Source of the DNA: Akkermansiaceae bacterium
Lineage (GTDB): Bacteria > Verrucomicrobiota > Verrucomicrobiia > Verrucomicrobiales > Akkermansiaceae
Direction of reading: 5' to 3'
DNA: 37,066 nucleotides
Assembly (NCBI GenBank): GCA_022424905.1
Contig: JAKMGP010000285.1
Coordinates: 1 to 37,066 of the forward strand
A program made the position numbers and the translations under genes. This document shows, one piece after another, positions 1 through 8,660 of this stretch; position 1 is the first letter of the stretch, and the number at the start of each line of letters is the position of its first letter. The notes beneath the pieces are model-generated. The model did no database searches. It had not been told where the DNA came from and worked only from the letters and a program-made list of their open reading frames with translations.

Positions 1-1073
1 CGCGGCTCAGCTGAGTAGCGTTTCACGATAAGATCCCATCCAAATTCGCCGGTCACAATAAATCGATCGTGCAGTGAAACTAATGCGGTATCCAAACCTG
101 TGATGCCATTAGGAGCATCTACAAAAGCTTGCGATTTCTCAAAATCGGTGTGGGGGGCGTGATCTGTCGCAATAATTCTAAAGACGCCATCTTTGAGGCC
201 CTGCAGCAAAGCGGCATTATCTTCTCGCGTCCGAAGTGGAGGATTCATTTTGTAATGGGTGTCGTAATCCCCAATGTCCTCGTCAGCGAACATCAAGTGA
301 TGCGGCGAAACCTCTCCCGAAACCTTTGCACCCCGTTCATCACGCCACCAACGGATCGTTTCCATTCCGATCGCAGAACTGACATGCTGAATATGCAACG
401 TGGCACCAGTCGCGTGAGCCAAGCGGATATCTCGATCCATGCAGATTTCCTCAGCTAGCGCCGGTGTGCCTTGAATTCCAAGACGATAACTGACCGGACC
501 CTCGTTCAGAGCACGAGGTCCACAGAGCTGCGCGTCTTCACAATGACTAGCAAAAAACATATCAAACTCCTTGCCATACTCCATCGCTCGCTTGAGCAAG
601 GCGGCATTCGGAACAGCGTCACCGTCGTCAGTTAGCATGAGGATTCCAGCTTGTTTCAACCCGGCGATGGGGGCCATTTCATGACCGGCCCGATCAACTG
701 TGATACACGCCGAAGTTAAGACCGGAATACGGCACTTTTCACCTTGCTCGAGCACCCGCTTAACCACCGTAGGAGAATCGACAGACGGCGAAGTATTCGG
801 CATCATAACCACCCCAGTAATCCCCCCATTTATCGCCGCCTCGGTGCCATCTAAAATTGTTTCTTTTTTCTCCTGACCCGGTTCACGAAAATGCACGTGA
901 GCATCGAACATTCCCGGCATGATAATCTTGCCAGCGCAATCGATCACACGCGCACCCTCAGGAACATCAATGACTCCAACATTCTTGATGACGCCATTAA
1001 GAATCCAAACGTCAGCACGTTGCGGGGCATCGTTTTCGGTCGCGACTTCGCCGCCTTGTAAAAAAAGATTCAT
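1..1073 (-). CDS. pyrC: Dihydroorotase, class I, 3' end cut by the window edge
   Basis: Catalyses reversible cyclisation of N-carbamoyl-aspartate to dihydroorotate, the third step of pyrimidine synthesis, in the cytoplasm. The first 357 codons are visible; the family usually has about 425-450 residues. The metal ligands and signatures expected of an active amidohydrolase are present: DAHVHFREPG (His59, His61), MPNT at 91-94, the TDDG aspartate near 150, His177 in FASHCED, His230 in IQHVS and Asp304 in ATDHAPH. This looks catalytic, unlike the inactive dihydroorotase-like partners found in some ATCase complexes. The ATG overlaps the pyrB stop in an ATGA, so the two genes are translationally coupled. 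No Shine-Dalgarno sequence is obvious. Confidence 0.95.
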   Translation of the reverse strand, partial: MNLFLQGGEVATENDAPQRADVWILNGVIKNVGVIDVPEGARVIDCAGKIIMPGMFDAHVHFREPGQEKKETILDGTEAAINGGITGVVMMPNTSPSVDSPTVVKRVLEQGEKCRIPVLTSACITVDRAGHEMAPIAGLKQAGILMLTDDGDAVPNAALLKRAMEYGKEFDMFFASHCEDAQLCGPRALNEGPVSYRLGIQGTPALAEEICMDRDIRLAHATGATLHIQHVSSAIGMETIRWWRDERGAKVSGEVSPHHLMFADEDIGDYDTHYKMNPPLRTREDNAALLQGLKDGVFRIIATDHAPHTDFEKSQAFVDAPNGITGLDTALVSLHDRFIVTGEFGWDLIVKRYSAEP

Positions 1074-1993
1074 GAAGGTTCGTTTTTTAAATCTGGTTTT
1101 AGGCCGAAGAGCACCGCCATTCGAGTCGCGATCCCATTTTCTACCTGCTGGGGAATGAGACAGCGATCATAGTCGAGCACGGCGTCACAAAGTTCAACCC
1201 CCCGGTTAATTGGCCCGGGATGCATAACGTAAATCCCTTTATCGCTAATCTCTTTCAAGCGTTCCTCGGTGATCCCATAAACCGCATGATACTCACGATC
1301 ACTCGGGTAAAATGGCGCATCCTGTCGCTCTTTCTGCACTCGAAGTTGATAAACTGCATCCGGCCCCCAATTCATCGCTTCTTCGTAATTGGTAAACCGC
1401 TTAAAACGGGTCTTCGGGACTAAACTTCCTGGCCCACAAAAAGCAACCTCAACCCCGAGCTTGTCCAGAATCGTACTGGTAGAGCGCGCTACCCGGCTGT
1501 GGAGAATATCGCCCATAATTACTACCTTACGGCCTGGCAATTCAGGATAAACTTCTCGAAGAGTAAATGCATCCAGCAAAGCCTGAGTTGGATGAGCATG
1601 CGCTCCATCACCCGCATTGATGACTGAAGCATTTGTTTGCCGGGCAATTGCAGCCGGCTGCCCAGAGAGACGATGGCGCACCACAATATAGTCCGCCCGC
1701 ATCGCCTGGAGAGTATCAATAGTGTCCCGAACTGATTCCCCTTTTGTAACCGAAGAATGAGGGACATCGAAGATGGTGACATCGGCCGAGAGACGTTTCG
1801 CCGCAACTTCAAATGACGACAAGGTCCGCGTACTTGGCTCGTAAAACAACATCAAGACCGTCTTCCCCTTCAAGGCCGGGACCTTTTTAACCGAGCGAGT
1901 AAAAAGGTCTTTGAAGGGCTCAGCTTGATCGAGCAGATGAATGATTTCCGCGCGGTCAAGTGAGACAATATCCAGGAAATCTTTTCGGGCCAT
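1070..1993 (-). CDS. pyrB: Aspartate carbamoyltransferase catalytic chain
   Basis: Condenses carbamoyl phosphate with aspartate, the committed step of pyrimidine synthesis. The 307-residue length is normal for a catalytic chain. The carbamoyl-phosphate loop FYEPSTRT lies at 50-57, the mobile loop SSVTKGES at 80-87, VVRH at 104-107, HPTQ at 134-137 and HPGPINRG at 258-265. All support a functional enzyme. No regulatory chain (pyrI) is seen nearby. The gene sits 11 bases after pyrR and overlaps pyrC by 4 bases, giving an operon pyrR-pyrB-pyrC. Confidence 0.97.
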   Translation of the reverse strand: MARKDFLDIVSLDRAEIIHLLDQAEPFKDLFTRSVKKVPALKGKTVLMLFYEPSTRTLSSFEVAAKRLSADVTIFDVPHSSVTKGESVRDTIDTLQAMRADYIVVRHRLSGQPAAIARQTNASVINAGDGAHAHPTQALLDAFTLREVYPELPGRKVVIMGDILHSRVARSTSTILDKLGVEVAFCGPGSLVPKTRFKRFTNYEEAMNWGPDAVYQLRVQKERQDAPFYPSDREYHAVYGITEERLKEISDKGIYVMHPGPINRGVELCDAVLDYDRCLIPQQVENGIATRMAVLFGLKPDLKNEPS

Positions 1994-2004
1994 AAACTGC
2001 TATT

Positions 2005-2526
2005 CTATTGAGTAATAATTTCGACAGCATCTCTGCCATCAATCTTTTCTAAACTGACATCAACACGATCCATTCGGTCCGTTTCAAGATGTTCACCAAC
2101 AAATCGAGGTTCTACCGGGATTTCCCGATGTCCCCGGTCGATCAAAACTGCGAGATCCACCTTCGATGGACGACCGTAATCGAAGAGAGCATCCAAAGCT
2201 GCCCGGATCGTGCGACCAGTAAAGATCACATCATCAACTAAGACAATGTGCGCGCCATCGACCGGGAAATCGATCGAACTACTTTGAAGGGTCGGATTAC
2301 TGCTAAGATGTTCGTAATCGTCACGATAAAGCGAAATATCCAAAACCCCGAGACGAGCTTGCGCTCCGCGCTCGACAAGCCTTGCAAAGACCCTTTCAGC
2401 CACCTCATCACCACGACTCCGAATCCCCACAAGATCGATCGCTTGGCCACCGGCGGCTGAAAGAATTTGATCCGCCAGGCGGTCAATAGCCGCCGACATG
2501 GCTGCAGGATCGAGGGCAGTGCTCAT
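2005..2526 (-). CDS. pyrR: PyrR-type bifunctional pyrimidine regulator / uracil phosphoribosyltransferase
   Basis: In other bacteria PyrR binds pyr mRNA in response to UMP/UTP and can also convert uracil and PRPP to UMP. The 173 residues contain the PRPP-binding motif VLVDDVIFTGRT at 95-106 and the PyrR-typical segment with RGHREIP and FVGEHLET at about 131-149. It is the first pyr gene after purD, with 28 bases between them, and is followed by pyrB. I see no attenuator hairpin or PyrR-binding leader in that short gap, so either control acts further upstream or this protein works mainly as a phosphoribosyltransferase. A second in-frame ATG at codon 10 is possible; I kept the longer start. Confidence 0.93.
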   Translation of the reverse strand: MSTALDPAAMSAAIDRLADQILSAAGGQAIDLVGIRSRGDEVAERVFARLVERGAQARLGVLDISLYRDDYEHLSSNPTLQSSSIDFPVDGAHIVLVDDVIFTGRTIRAALDALFDYGRPSKVDLAVLIDRGHREIPVEPRFVGEHLETDRMDRVDVSLEKIDGRDAVEIITQ

Positions 2527-2554
2527 TCGGTTGAGACTATGCTAGGAAGTAGAG

Positions 2555-3808
2555 TTAGAAATGCAAGCGACCAATATCAGCACGTCGCTGACTTCCATCA
2601 AAATTCACCTTAGCTGCCTCAGCGTGAGCGAGCTCAACTGCGGCCTGACGAGTCTCTCCTCCGGCTACGATTGCCAAGACCCGACCCCCATTCGTAGCCC
2701 AATCATTTCCGATTTTTTTCGTCCCAGCATGATAAACTCGGGCATTTGAAATTTGATCCAAACCACCAATAATATCATTCGAGCGAGATGACTCAGGATA
2801 ACCTGCGGAAGCCAAAATACAGCACACTGACCAATCCTCACTAAATGACAGCAACTCAGGTTTAAGATTCCCCTTTGCTCCTTCGAGACAAAATTCCGCA
2901 AGATCCCCCGAAACCAAGGGCATGACCGCCTGACACTCGGGGTCACCAAATCGGCAATTATACTCGATGATCTTCGGCCCGTCCTCAGTAAGCATCAGCC
3001 CGAAGTAAAGGAAGCCTTTGTAATTCAAAGCATCCTTCTCCAGACCTGCTACCGTCGGGGCCACAATCTCCTCCTCGATTCGCTTCATCAATTCAGGATC
3101 GGCTAACTGACGACTCGCGACGGCCCCCATTCCCCCAGTATTCGGCCCCTCATCTCCTTCGCCGATACGTTTGTAATCGCGAGCCGGAGTAAGAATAAGA
3201 TAATCCGGCCCACTCACTGCCGCAAAAATTGAGATTTCAGGGCCCACGAGGCACTCCTCGACTAAAAGTCGGCCTGGACCGAACCTCCGCTCCACCATCA
3301 CCTCCTGCAAAAACTCTTCGGCTGAATCCTCATCAGGACATACCGCCACGCCCTTTCCAGCGGCCAAACCATCAAATTTGAGCACGGTCGGATACTTGCC
3401 ACCAATCGCAGCCCTAGCTTCCTCGACGTCCGCACAACCCGAAGCCGCACCAGTCGGAATTTCGTGCCGCTGCATGAATTCTTTCGCGAACTCTTTCGAC
3501 GCTTCCATCTGCGCCGCTGCAAACGGGGGGCCCCAGCAAGGAATCCCCGCTTCTTCGCATCGATTTGCGAGACCTTCACCGGTCACAAGGTAACTTTCCT
3601 CCCCCGCTATGCATAAATCGATCGAAGTCATCATCATCCAAGAAATTAAAGAATCCAGATCGTGGGCTTCCACTATTCCGGCGCCCTCTATTTCATGGAT
3701 CGCCTCACTCCCGGGAAAACAAAACACTTCGGGCTGACTCACCGACTCACGGAGGGCCCGAATCAGGGCATGCTCACGTCCACCTTTTCCGACAACGCAG
3801 ATTTTCAC
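2555..3808 (-). CDS. purD: Phosphoribosylamine-glycine ligase (GTG start)
   Basis: Joins 5-phosphoribosylamine and glycine with ATP, the second step of purine synthesis. The N-terminal VKICVVGKGGREHALI is the hallmark of GAR synthetase. The ATP-grasp core shows KFDGLAAGKG, GPNTGGMGA and NCRFGDPECQ. I chose the GTG at 3806-3808, giving 417 residues, the usual size. The open frame extends upstream to an ATG at 3922, but those extra 38 residues are unlike the family and would overlap the divergent gene at 3904. It lies upstream of pyrR on the same strand, so a purine gene may lead the pyrimidine operon. Confidence 0.93.
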   Translation of the reverse strand: MKICVVGKGGREHALIRALRESVSQPEVFCFPGSEAIHEIEGAGIVEAHDLDSLISWMMMTSIDLCIAGEESYLVTGEGLANRCEEAGIPCWGPPFAAAQMEASKEFAKEFMQRHEIPTGAASGCADVEEARAAIGGKYPTVLKFDGLAAGKGVAVCPDEDSAEEFLQEVMVERRFGPGRLLVEECLVGPEISIFAAVSGPDYLILTPARDYKRIGEGDEGPNTGGMGAVASRQLADPELMKRIEEEIVAPTVAGLEKDALNYKGFLYFGLMLTEDGPKIIEYNCRFGDPECQAVMPLVSGDLAEFCLEGAKGNLKPELLSFSEDWSVCCILASAGYPESSRSNDIIGGLDQISNARVYHAGTKKIGNDWATNGGRVLAIVAGGETRQAAVELAHAEAAKVNFDGSQRRADIGRLHF

Positions 3809-3903
3809 GCCCCCGAAATAGCGCACCACCGGCACTTTGACCAAGGAAACAATGGAGATTCTCCCTTGCCAATTACTCTTCACCCCTTCCAAATCAGCCC
3901 GAC

Positions 3904-4818
3904 ATGGTAAATTCCCCCGCACTCGTCGTTCTCGCAGCTGGCATGGGCAGCCGTTATGGTGGCCTCAAGCAAATGGACCCTATGGGGCCCAATGGTGAAA
4001 CCGTCCTTGACTACTCGGTCTTCGATGCAATCCAAGCCGGATTCTCAAAAGTGATTTTTGTGATTCGCGAGGACTTTGCCGAGGCCTTCCAAACCACCGT
4101 GGGAGCTAAGTTTGCCAACCACATCGAAGTCGCTTACGCCTTCCAAAAGCTAGACGACTTACCAGAAGCTTACACTGTCCCCAAGGGACGTGAGAAACCT
4201 TGGGGAACGTCCCACGCCATTCTGGCCGCACGCGATGAAATAGATCGCCCATTCGCCGTCATCAATGCGGACGATTTTTACGGGACCGATGCCTACCAAC
4301 AGGCCGCCAATTTCCTGACTCGTGAACATTCGAGCAGTTTGAAAGCTCGCTATGCCCTTGTCGGTTACCATATCGTCAACACTCTCTCCGATCATGGCGC
4401 GGTCAATCGCGGCATTTGCCAAATCGATAACGGCCTTCTCAAAGGCGTCGAGGAAGTCATCGAAATCTCCCGCAAAGACGACAACCAAATCGAAGGACGC
4501 GGAATCGCTGGCAACGCTTGCCTCGTTGAGGAAAATGTCGTGGTCTCAATGAACCTTTGGGCTTTCCCTGTTTCTTTCCTCACTGAACTCATGGATCACT
4601 TCACCAAATTCCTCGCCGAATACGGTAAAGAACCAAAAAGTGAATGCTATATTCCAACCGTCGTCGATGACCTCGTAAATCGTGGCATCGCCGACTGTCA
4701 TGTCCTCGAAACCTCCTCATCTTGGTTCGGCGTCACTTACCCTCAAGACAAGCCCCATGTCGTCGAGAGCATTGCGGCACTCATCAAAAACGGCGACTAT
4801 CCAACTCCTCTCGCTTAA
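3904..4818 (+). CDS. NDP-sugar pyrophosphorylase-like nucleotidyltransferase
   Basis: This is a nucleotidyltransferase of the GlmU/RmlA/GalU fold that would transfer a nucleotide to a sugar phosphate or similar substrate. The N-terminus carries the nucleotide-binding signature LAAGMGSRYGGLKQ (10-23), with the metal and substrate motif NADDFYG at 121-127. KPWGTSHAIL at 98-107 is also typical of the fold. The 304 residues contain no left-handed beta-helix acyltransferase part. The substrate cannot be read from the sequence, and no partner sugar gene lies beside it. It is divergent from purD across a gap of about 95 bases and is followed 41 bases later by fdhD, which looks unrelated. Confidence 0.85.
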   Translation: MVNSPALVVLAAGMGSRYGGLKQMDPMGPNGETVLDYSVFDAIQAGFSKVIFVIREDFAEAFQTTVGAKFANHIEVAYAFQKLDDLPEAYTVPKGREKPWGTSHAILAARDEIDRPFAVINADDFYGTDAYQQAANFLTREHSSSLKARYALVGYHIVNTLSDHGAVNRGICQIDNGLLKGVEEVIEISRKDDNQIEGRGIAGNACLVEENVVVSMNLWAFPVSFLTELMDHFTKFLAEYGKEPKSECYIPTVVDDLVNRGIADCHVLETSSSWFGVTYPQDKPHVVESIAALIKNGDYPTPLA

Positions 4819-4859
4819 CTCGAGCGTGAATTCTTCCCAAAGTTTGATAGAGTCGGGCT

Positions 4860-5630
4860 ATGCCCAAGTCGTCCCTCACCTGTCAGATCACCCGATGGTC
4901 TGAAAGAAAAGAAACACCGCTCGACGATATTGTTGCGGTCGAAGAGCCTCTACAAGTCGTGGTCGATGGCCGGCCACTCGCCGTTCTTATGCGAACCCCA
5001 GGCGACGATGAACTTCTCGTAACGGGGTTTTTACTCACCGAGGGAATTATCGAGAGGATGACACAAGTCCGCCGCATCGACATCGAGGCCCGAGACAACC
5101 ACGCTATGGTTTTCCTTATCGATGACCATGAATGCGACTGGGAACGCCTCACCCGCCACCTTTTTTCCGCCTCTTCCTGTGGTCTCTGCGGCAAAGCCAC
5201 AGTCGACGCCATCTTACAAAACCATCCTCCTATCGGGCAAAAACCAGAATTTGATCCTCTCGTCATTCAAACGGCACCCGATGCCATGCGAGCCGCCCAG
5301 GCTAACTTTGATTCAACCGGGGGCATCCACGCCTCAGGAATTTTTTCACAGGAAGGAAAGCTTCTTATCCTTCGCGAAGATATCGGAAGACACAATGCCC
5401 TTGATAAGGCGATTGGCGAAGGTCTCATCAAAGAAATCGATTTCACGCAGTGTTTCCTTCTCCTCTCGGGCCGCATCTCATTTGAGCTCATGCAAAAAGC
5501 CGTTGCCGCACGCTTGCCGCTCGTCGCAGGGATTTCCGCACCATCATCGCTAGCCGTTAACTTCGCCAAAACTTCGAATCAAACCCTTATCGGTTTTCTT
5601 CGTCCACCCCACATGAATTACTACGCCTAA
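4860..5630 (+). CDS. fdhD: FdhD-family sulfurtransferase for molybdenum/tungsten formate dehydrogenases
   Basis: FdhD passes sulfur from a cysteine desulfurase to the bis-MGD cofactor of formate dehydrogenases and is needed for their activity. The 256-residue protein shows the SSCGLCGK cysteine pair (Cys107, Cys110), the motif GGIHASG at 154-160 and the highly conserved EDIGRHNALDK at 173-183. The C-terminal SGRISFELMQKA and GISAPSSLAV segments also fit. No formate dehydrogenase or molybdopterin gene lies in the window, so its client enzyme must be elsewhere. The start is the ATG at 4860, with no strong ribosome-binding site. Confidence 0.93.
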   Translation: MPKSSLTCQITRWSERKETPLDDIVAVEEPLQVVVDGRPLAVLMRTPGDDELLVTGFLLTEGIIERMTQVRRIDIEARDNHAMVFLIDDHECDWERLTRHLFSASSCGLCGKATVDAILQNHPPIGQKPEFDPLVIQTAPDAMRAAQANFDSTGGIHASGIFSQEGKLLILREDIGRHNALDKAIGEGLIKEIDFTQCFLLLSGRISFELMQKAVAARLPLVAGISAPSSLAVNFAKTSNQTLIGFLRPPHMNYYA

Positions 5631-5702
5631 GCTGACAAGTTCTCCAAAATTTCACATTGGGATCATGAAGCATTCATAAAAGCGAACCAAGTTAACGACG
5701 GA

Positions 5703-7619
5703 ATGAAACGAGGCATACTTCTTTTTATCTTCCTGATCTCCATTGCGGTTGGATCGGAAAATTCGCCTTATTTTGAAATTGCAGGACATCATGAGATCGA
5801 TTGTTTCCCTCTTAAGTCATCGCATTCCGAAGTGACTATCACTGGTTCAATCGCAAAGATCACACTGACTCAAATTTACACAAACGAGGGAAACAAGACC
5901 ATCGATGCTACCTATCTTTTTCCCGCCTCTTCGGGCGCCGCAGTTCACGGCATGTTGATGAAAATAGGAAATCGAACCATTAGAGCGGAAATCCAAGAGA
6001 AAACAAAAGCGCGCCAAACCTTTGAAGAGGCTAAGAAACAAAAAAAGTCAGCCAGCCTTCTCACACAAAAACGCCCCAACCTGTTTTCCATGGAAATGGC
6101 TACTATTCTTCCGGGCGACCAACTCACTCTCACTCTCGAATACAGCGAGATTTTAAAGCCTAATTCTGGCGACTATGAGTTCGTCATCCCAACTGCGATC
6201 GGACCCCGCTATCGCGAAAGAGACACTCCCTCAGATAGCATCGAAAATCACTTCCTTAACGAAGGAAAACAAACGCCCACTCGTTTTTCCGTCAACGTAA
6301 ACCTCAGCAGTCCACTCCCCATTCAAAGATTGGCCTGCCCAAGCCACGAGCAATCCACTATCACCTTCACAAGTAAAACTATGGCTTCAGTCAATCTTAA
6401 CGAAGCTGAGCCTGATCGCGATTTCATGATCCGCTATCAATTATCTGGGCCAAGAATCCTAAGCGGTCTTCTTTCCCACAAAGGAAGCGAAGAAAACACC
6501 TTTCTTATCCAACTTGAGCCTCCTCGGGAGATTAAGCCCCAGGACATTCCAGAGCGCGACTTCATCTTCGTCATCGACGTGTCGGGTTCCATGAAAGGTT
6601 TCCCTCTCAATCTCGCCAAAGATCTTTTCAGAGAGCTCGCCGAAGAACTCCGCCCTGAAGACCGATTCAATATGCTTCTCTTTGCCGGAGCCAACAAAGT
6701 TCTCTCCGGCAAATCACTGCAAGCCACCAAAGCTAATATCGAGCGCGCCATCGACTTCCTCAATAGCTCTGATGGCACGGGAGGGACTCGCCTTTTAAAT
6801 GCTCTAGAAGAAGCTCTTGAACTTCCTCACAACCAAGACCATTCGCGCTCCTTGATTCTCATTTCCGACGGCTACATCAAAGCCGAAACTAAAGTCTTTG
6901 ACCTCATCAAGAATAAAGGGAGTGGAACCAATATTTTCCCACTCGGCGTTGGATCAAGTGTCAACCGACATCTCCTCGAAGGCCTCAGCCACTTCACCGG
7001 TCGTGACCACTTTATCGTGACGCACTCCTCCGAATCAGACACCGCCGTCACGCGTTTCAAAAACATCATATCCACTCCAGTTCTGACTAATATTCAAATC
7101 ACCTCGGAGACTGTCACCTTGAGCGATCTTCTCCCAGCTCGCCAACCCGACCTCTTTTACGGTCAAACTCTCTCACTCGTTGGAAAATGGCAGGGGTCAG
7201 GAACCATCTACATGACTGGAACCACCGGAAACGGAGAAAAACTCACGCAAAGCTTTGAGATTCAAAAATCATCTACCCATCCCTCTCTTCCGACCCTTTG
7301 GGCAAGGACAAAAGTTAAGGAGCTCTCTGACTTTGCTCAACTCACTGACCGTGGCACCGAGAAGAAGCAAGTCACCGAACTAGGGCTCAAACACCACCTC
7401 CTCACTCCCTTTACTTCCTTCGTCGCAGTCACGGAAGAGATTCGCGAAACCGAAGGCAAGAGCATCTTGGTCAAACAGGCCAAGCCTCTCCCTCTGGGAG
7501 TTTCAAATTCCGCTAAAGTCGAAGGAAGTGGGTCGTCCAACAATATTCCAGAACCATCATCAGGACTACTTATCTTATTGGTGGGGGCCCTAACCCTATC
7601 TCTTCGGATTCGCAGCTAA
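5703..7619 (+). CDS. Secreted VIT and VWA domain protein with a PEP-CTERM tail
   Basis: An exported protein of 638 residues. Residues 1-18 form a signal peptide. A VIT (inter-alpha-trypsin type) domain occupies about 25-150, including YTNEGNKTIDATYLFP. A von Willebrand A domain runs from about 285 to 455 with a complete metal-ion adhesion site: DVSGS (Asp292, Ser294, Ser296), a threonine in GTGGT near 358-362 and ISDG with Asp389. TPFTSFVAVTE at 568-578 is typical of VIT/VWA proteins. The C-terminus is IPEPSS (615-620), a hydrophobic helix and RIRS, which is the tripartite PEP-CTERM signal cleaved by exosortases. The likely role is surface adhesion or protein-protein contact. No exosortase gene is in the window. 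It follows fdhD by 72 bases with no evident functional link. Confidence 0.92.
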   Translation: MKRGILLFIFLISIAVGSENSPYFEIAGHHEIDCFPLKSSHSEVTITGSIAKITLTQIYTNEGNKTIDATYLFPASSGAAVHGMLMKIGNRTIRAEIQEKTKARQTFEEAKKQKKSASLLTQKRPNLFSMEMATILPGDQLTLTLEYSEILKPNSGDYEFVIPTAIGPRYRERDTPSDSIENHFLNEGKQTPTRFSVNVNLSSPLPIQRLACPSHEQSTITFTSKTMASVNLNEAEPDRDFMIRYQLSGPRILSGLLSHKGSEENTFLIQLEPPREIKPQDIPERDFIFVIDVSGSMKGFPLNLAKDLFRELAEELRPEDRFNMLLFAGANKVLSGKSLQATKANIERAIDFLNSSDGTGGTRLLNALEEALELPHNQDHSRSLILISDGYIKAETKVFDLIKNKGSGTNIFPLGVGSSVNRHLLEGLSHFTGRDHFIVTHSSESDTAVTRFKNIISTPVLTNIQITSETVTLSDLLPARQPDLFYGQTLSLVGKWQGSGTIYMTGTTGNGEKLTQSFEIQKSSTHPSLPTLWARTKVKELSDFAQLTDRGTEKKQVTELGLKHHLLTPFTSFVAVTEEIRETEGKSILVKQAKPLPLGVSNSAKVEGSGSSNNIPEPSSGLLILLVGALTLSLRIRS

Positions 7620-7862
7620 CCTTTACCTCTTCAACTTCCATTATAGTTTTATAACATCATGAGAACTAGAAACATTTCGGTCGTCTACTTGGTGCCAACG
7701 AATTTGCACCGTTGTTCTTCTTTTCTTTCGATCACCTGAGAAACAGGTGCAGCGGACACGTCCACTTTATATTAGCTCATCTTTTAAAAGTCCTAATCAC
7801 GAATCGTTGACCCCTAAAATCATCACCTATCCCCATTCAAACAGAAGCCTCAGAAAATAATC
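7620..7862. other. Intergenic region with small hairpins
   Basis: No gene is seen in these 243 bases. They hold two small inverted repeats. GGTGC and GCACC (7691-7695 and 7706-7710) are followed by a T-rich stretch. CACCTG, AGAAA, CAGGTG (7733-7749) is a perfect six-base stem with a five-base loop. Promoter elements for the next gene are not clear. Confidence 0.5.
7691..7728 (+). terminator. Possible weak terminator after the VIT/VWA gene
   Basis: A five-base stem (GGTGC/GCACC, ten-base loop) is followed directly by a T-rich run, GTTGTTCTTCTTTTCTTT. It lies 71 bases after the VIT/VWA stop codon. The stem is short and the T tract is interrupted by C and G, so this is only a candidate. Confidence 0.3.
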
Positions 7863-8660
7863 ATGAACGAACCGCCACCAATCCCTAAACAGGAACCCAT
7901 AATACCCCAAGTAGACACCTCTCTAGCCTCGGTATTTGAGGGCCTTCTCAAATCACCAAAAAATCTTATTGCTGGGATTAACGAAAGTAAGACATCAGGT
8001 TCCTTCACTTCAAAGCTCCTGATTCTCGCTCTTGTTGGCTTTGTCATTTTCGGGGTCACGATGGGAAGTTTTTCATTCCACGAACAACTCTGGGCAGCTC
8101 CGTTAAAAACACTCCTTGGCCTTACCTTCAGTTCTATTATTTGTCTGCCCAGCCTCTACGTCTTCTCCGCCTTGACCGGAACCTCGCTCGGGATCAAAGA
8201 GATCATTCAAGGAATGGCAGGAGCGCTAGCGCTCATCGCAGCTCTTCTCCTCGGCTTTACGCCTGTCCTTTGGGTCTTCTCGCAATCAACGACATCCGAG
8301 GTATTTTTTGGATTACTTGTTCTTACAACTTGGTTAATCGCTCTCTTTTTTGGCACTGGCTTTCTCCTCAAAATGCTTGAGCAATCCGGCACCGAAAACA
8401 GAGGACCATTACGGGTATGGATCGGAATCTTCCTCCTTGTAACACTTCAGATGTCGACCACTCTCCGCCCCCTGATCGGTCGATCAGAGTCGCTATTCAC
8501 GACTGAGAAGCGTTTCTTTCTGGAGCACTGGGCCACCACCATGAATGCACCTTCACGCAGTCCCCAACAAGACAATGACAAGCCGGCTAAAACCACCCAA
8601 AATAGTAGGGCCAATCAAAAAAGCGGGACTTCAAAAAAGAATCCTTTTCTCGGAGACTAG
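7863..8660 (+). CDS. Five-helix inner membrane protein of unknown function
   Basis: A 265-residue protein with a proline-rich cytoplasmic N-terminus (NEPPPIPKQEP) and five predicted membrane helices at about 51-69, 80-102, 115-139, 147-170 and 183-199. These are followed by a hydrophilic tail rich in Ser, Lys and Asn. The motif QMSTTLRPLIG just after the last helix resembles a Q...LRP-G signature that I associate, from memory, with Yip1-like membrane proteins of Planctomycetes and Verrucomicrobia; the family name is a guess. The stop overlaps the stop of the convergent Nudix gene by 4 bases. Its function is unknown. Confidence 0.8.
   Translation: MNEPPPIPKQEPIIPQVDTSLASVFEGLLKSPKNLIAGINESKTSGSFTSKLLILALVGFVIFGVTMGSFSFHEQLWAAPLKTLLGLTFSSIICLPSLYVFSALTGTSLGIKEIIQGMAGALALIAALLLGFTPVLWVFSQSTTSEVFFGLLVLTTWLIALFFGTGFLLKMLEQSGTENRGPLRVWIGIFLLVTLQMSTTLRPLIGRSESLFTTEKRFFLEHWATTMNAPSRSPQQDNDKPAKTTQNSRANQKSGTSKKNPFLGD

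Noticed and set aside
3809-3922. N-terminal extension of purD to the ATG at 3922
   Set aside because: The 38 extra residues do not resemble GAR synthetase and would overlap the divergent nucleotidyltransferase start; the GTG at 3808 fits the family N-terminus.
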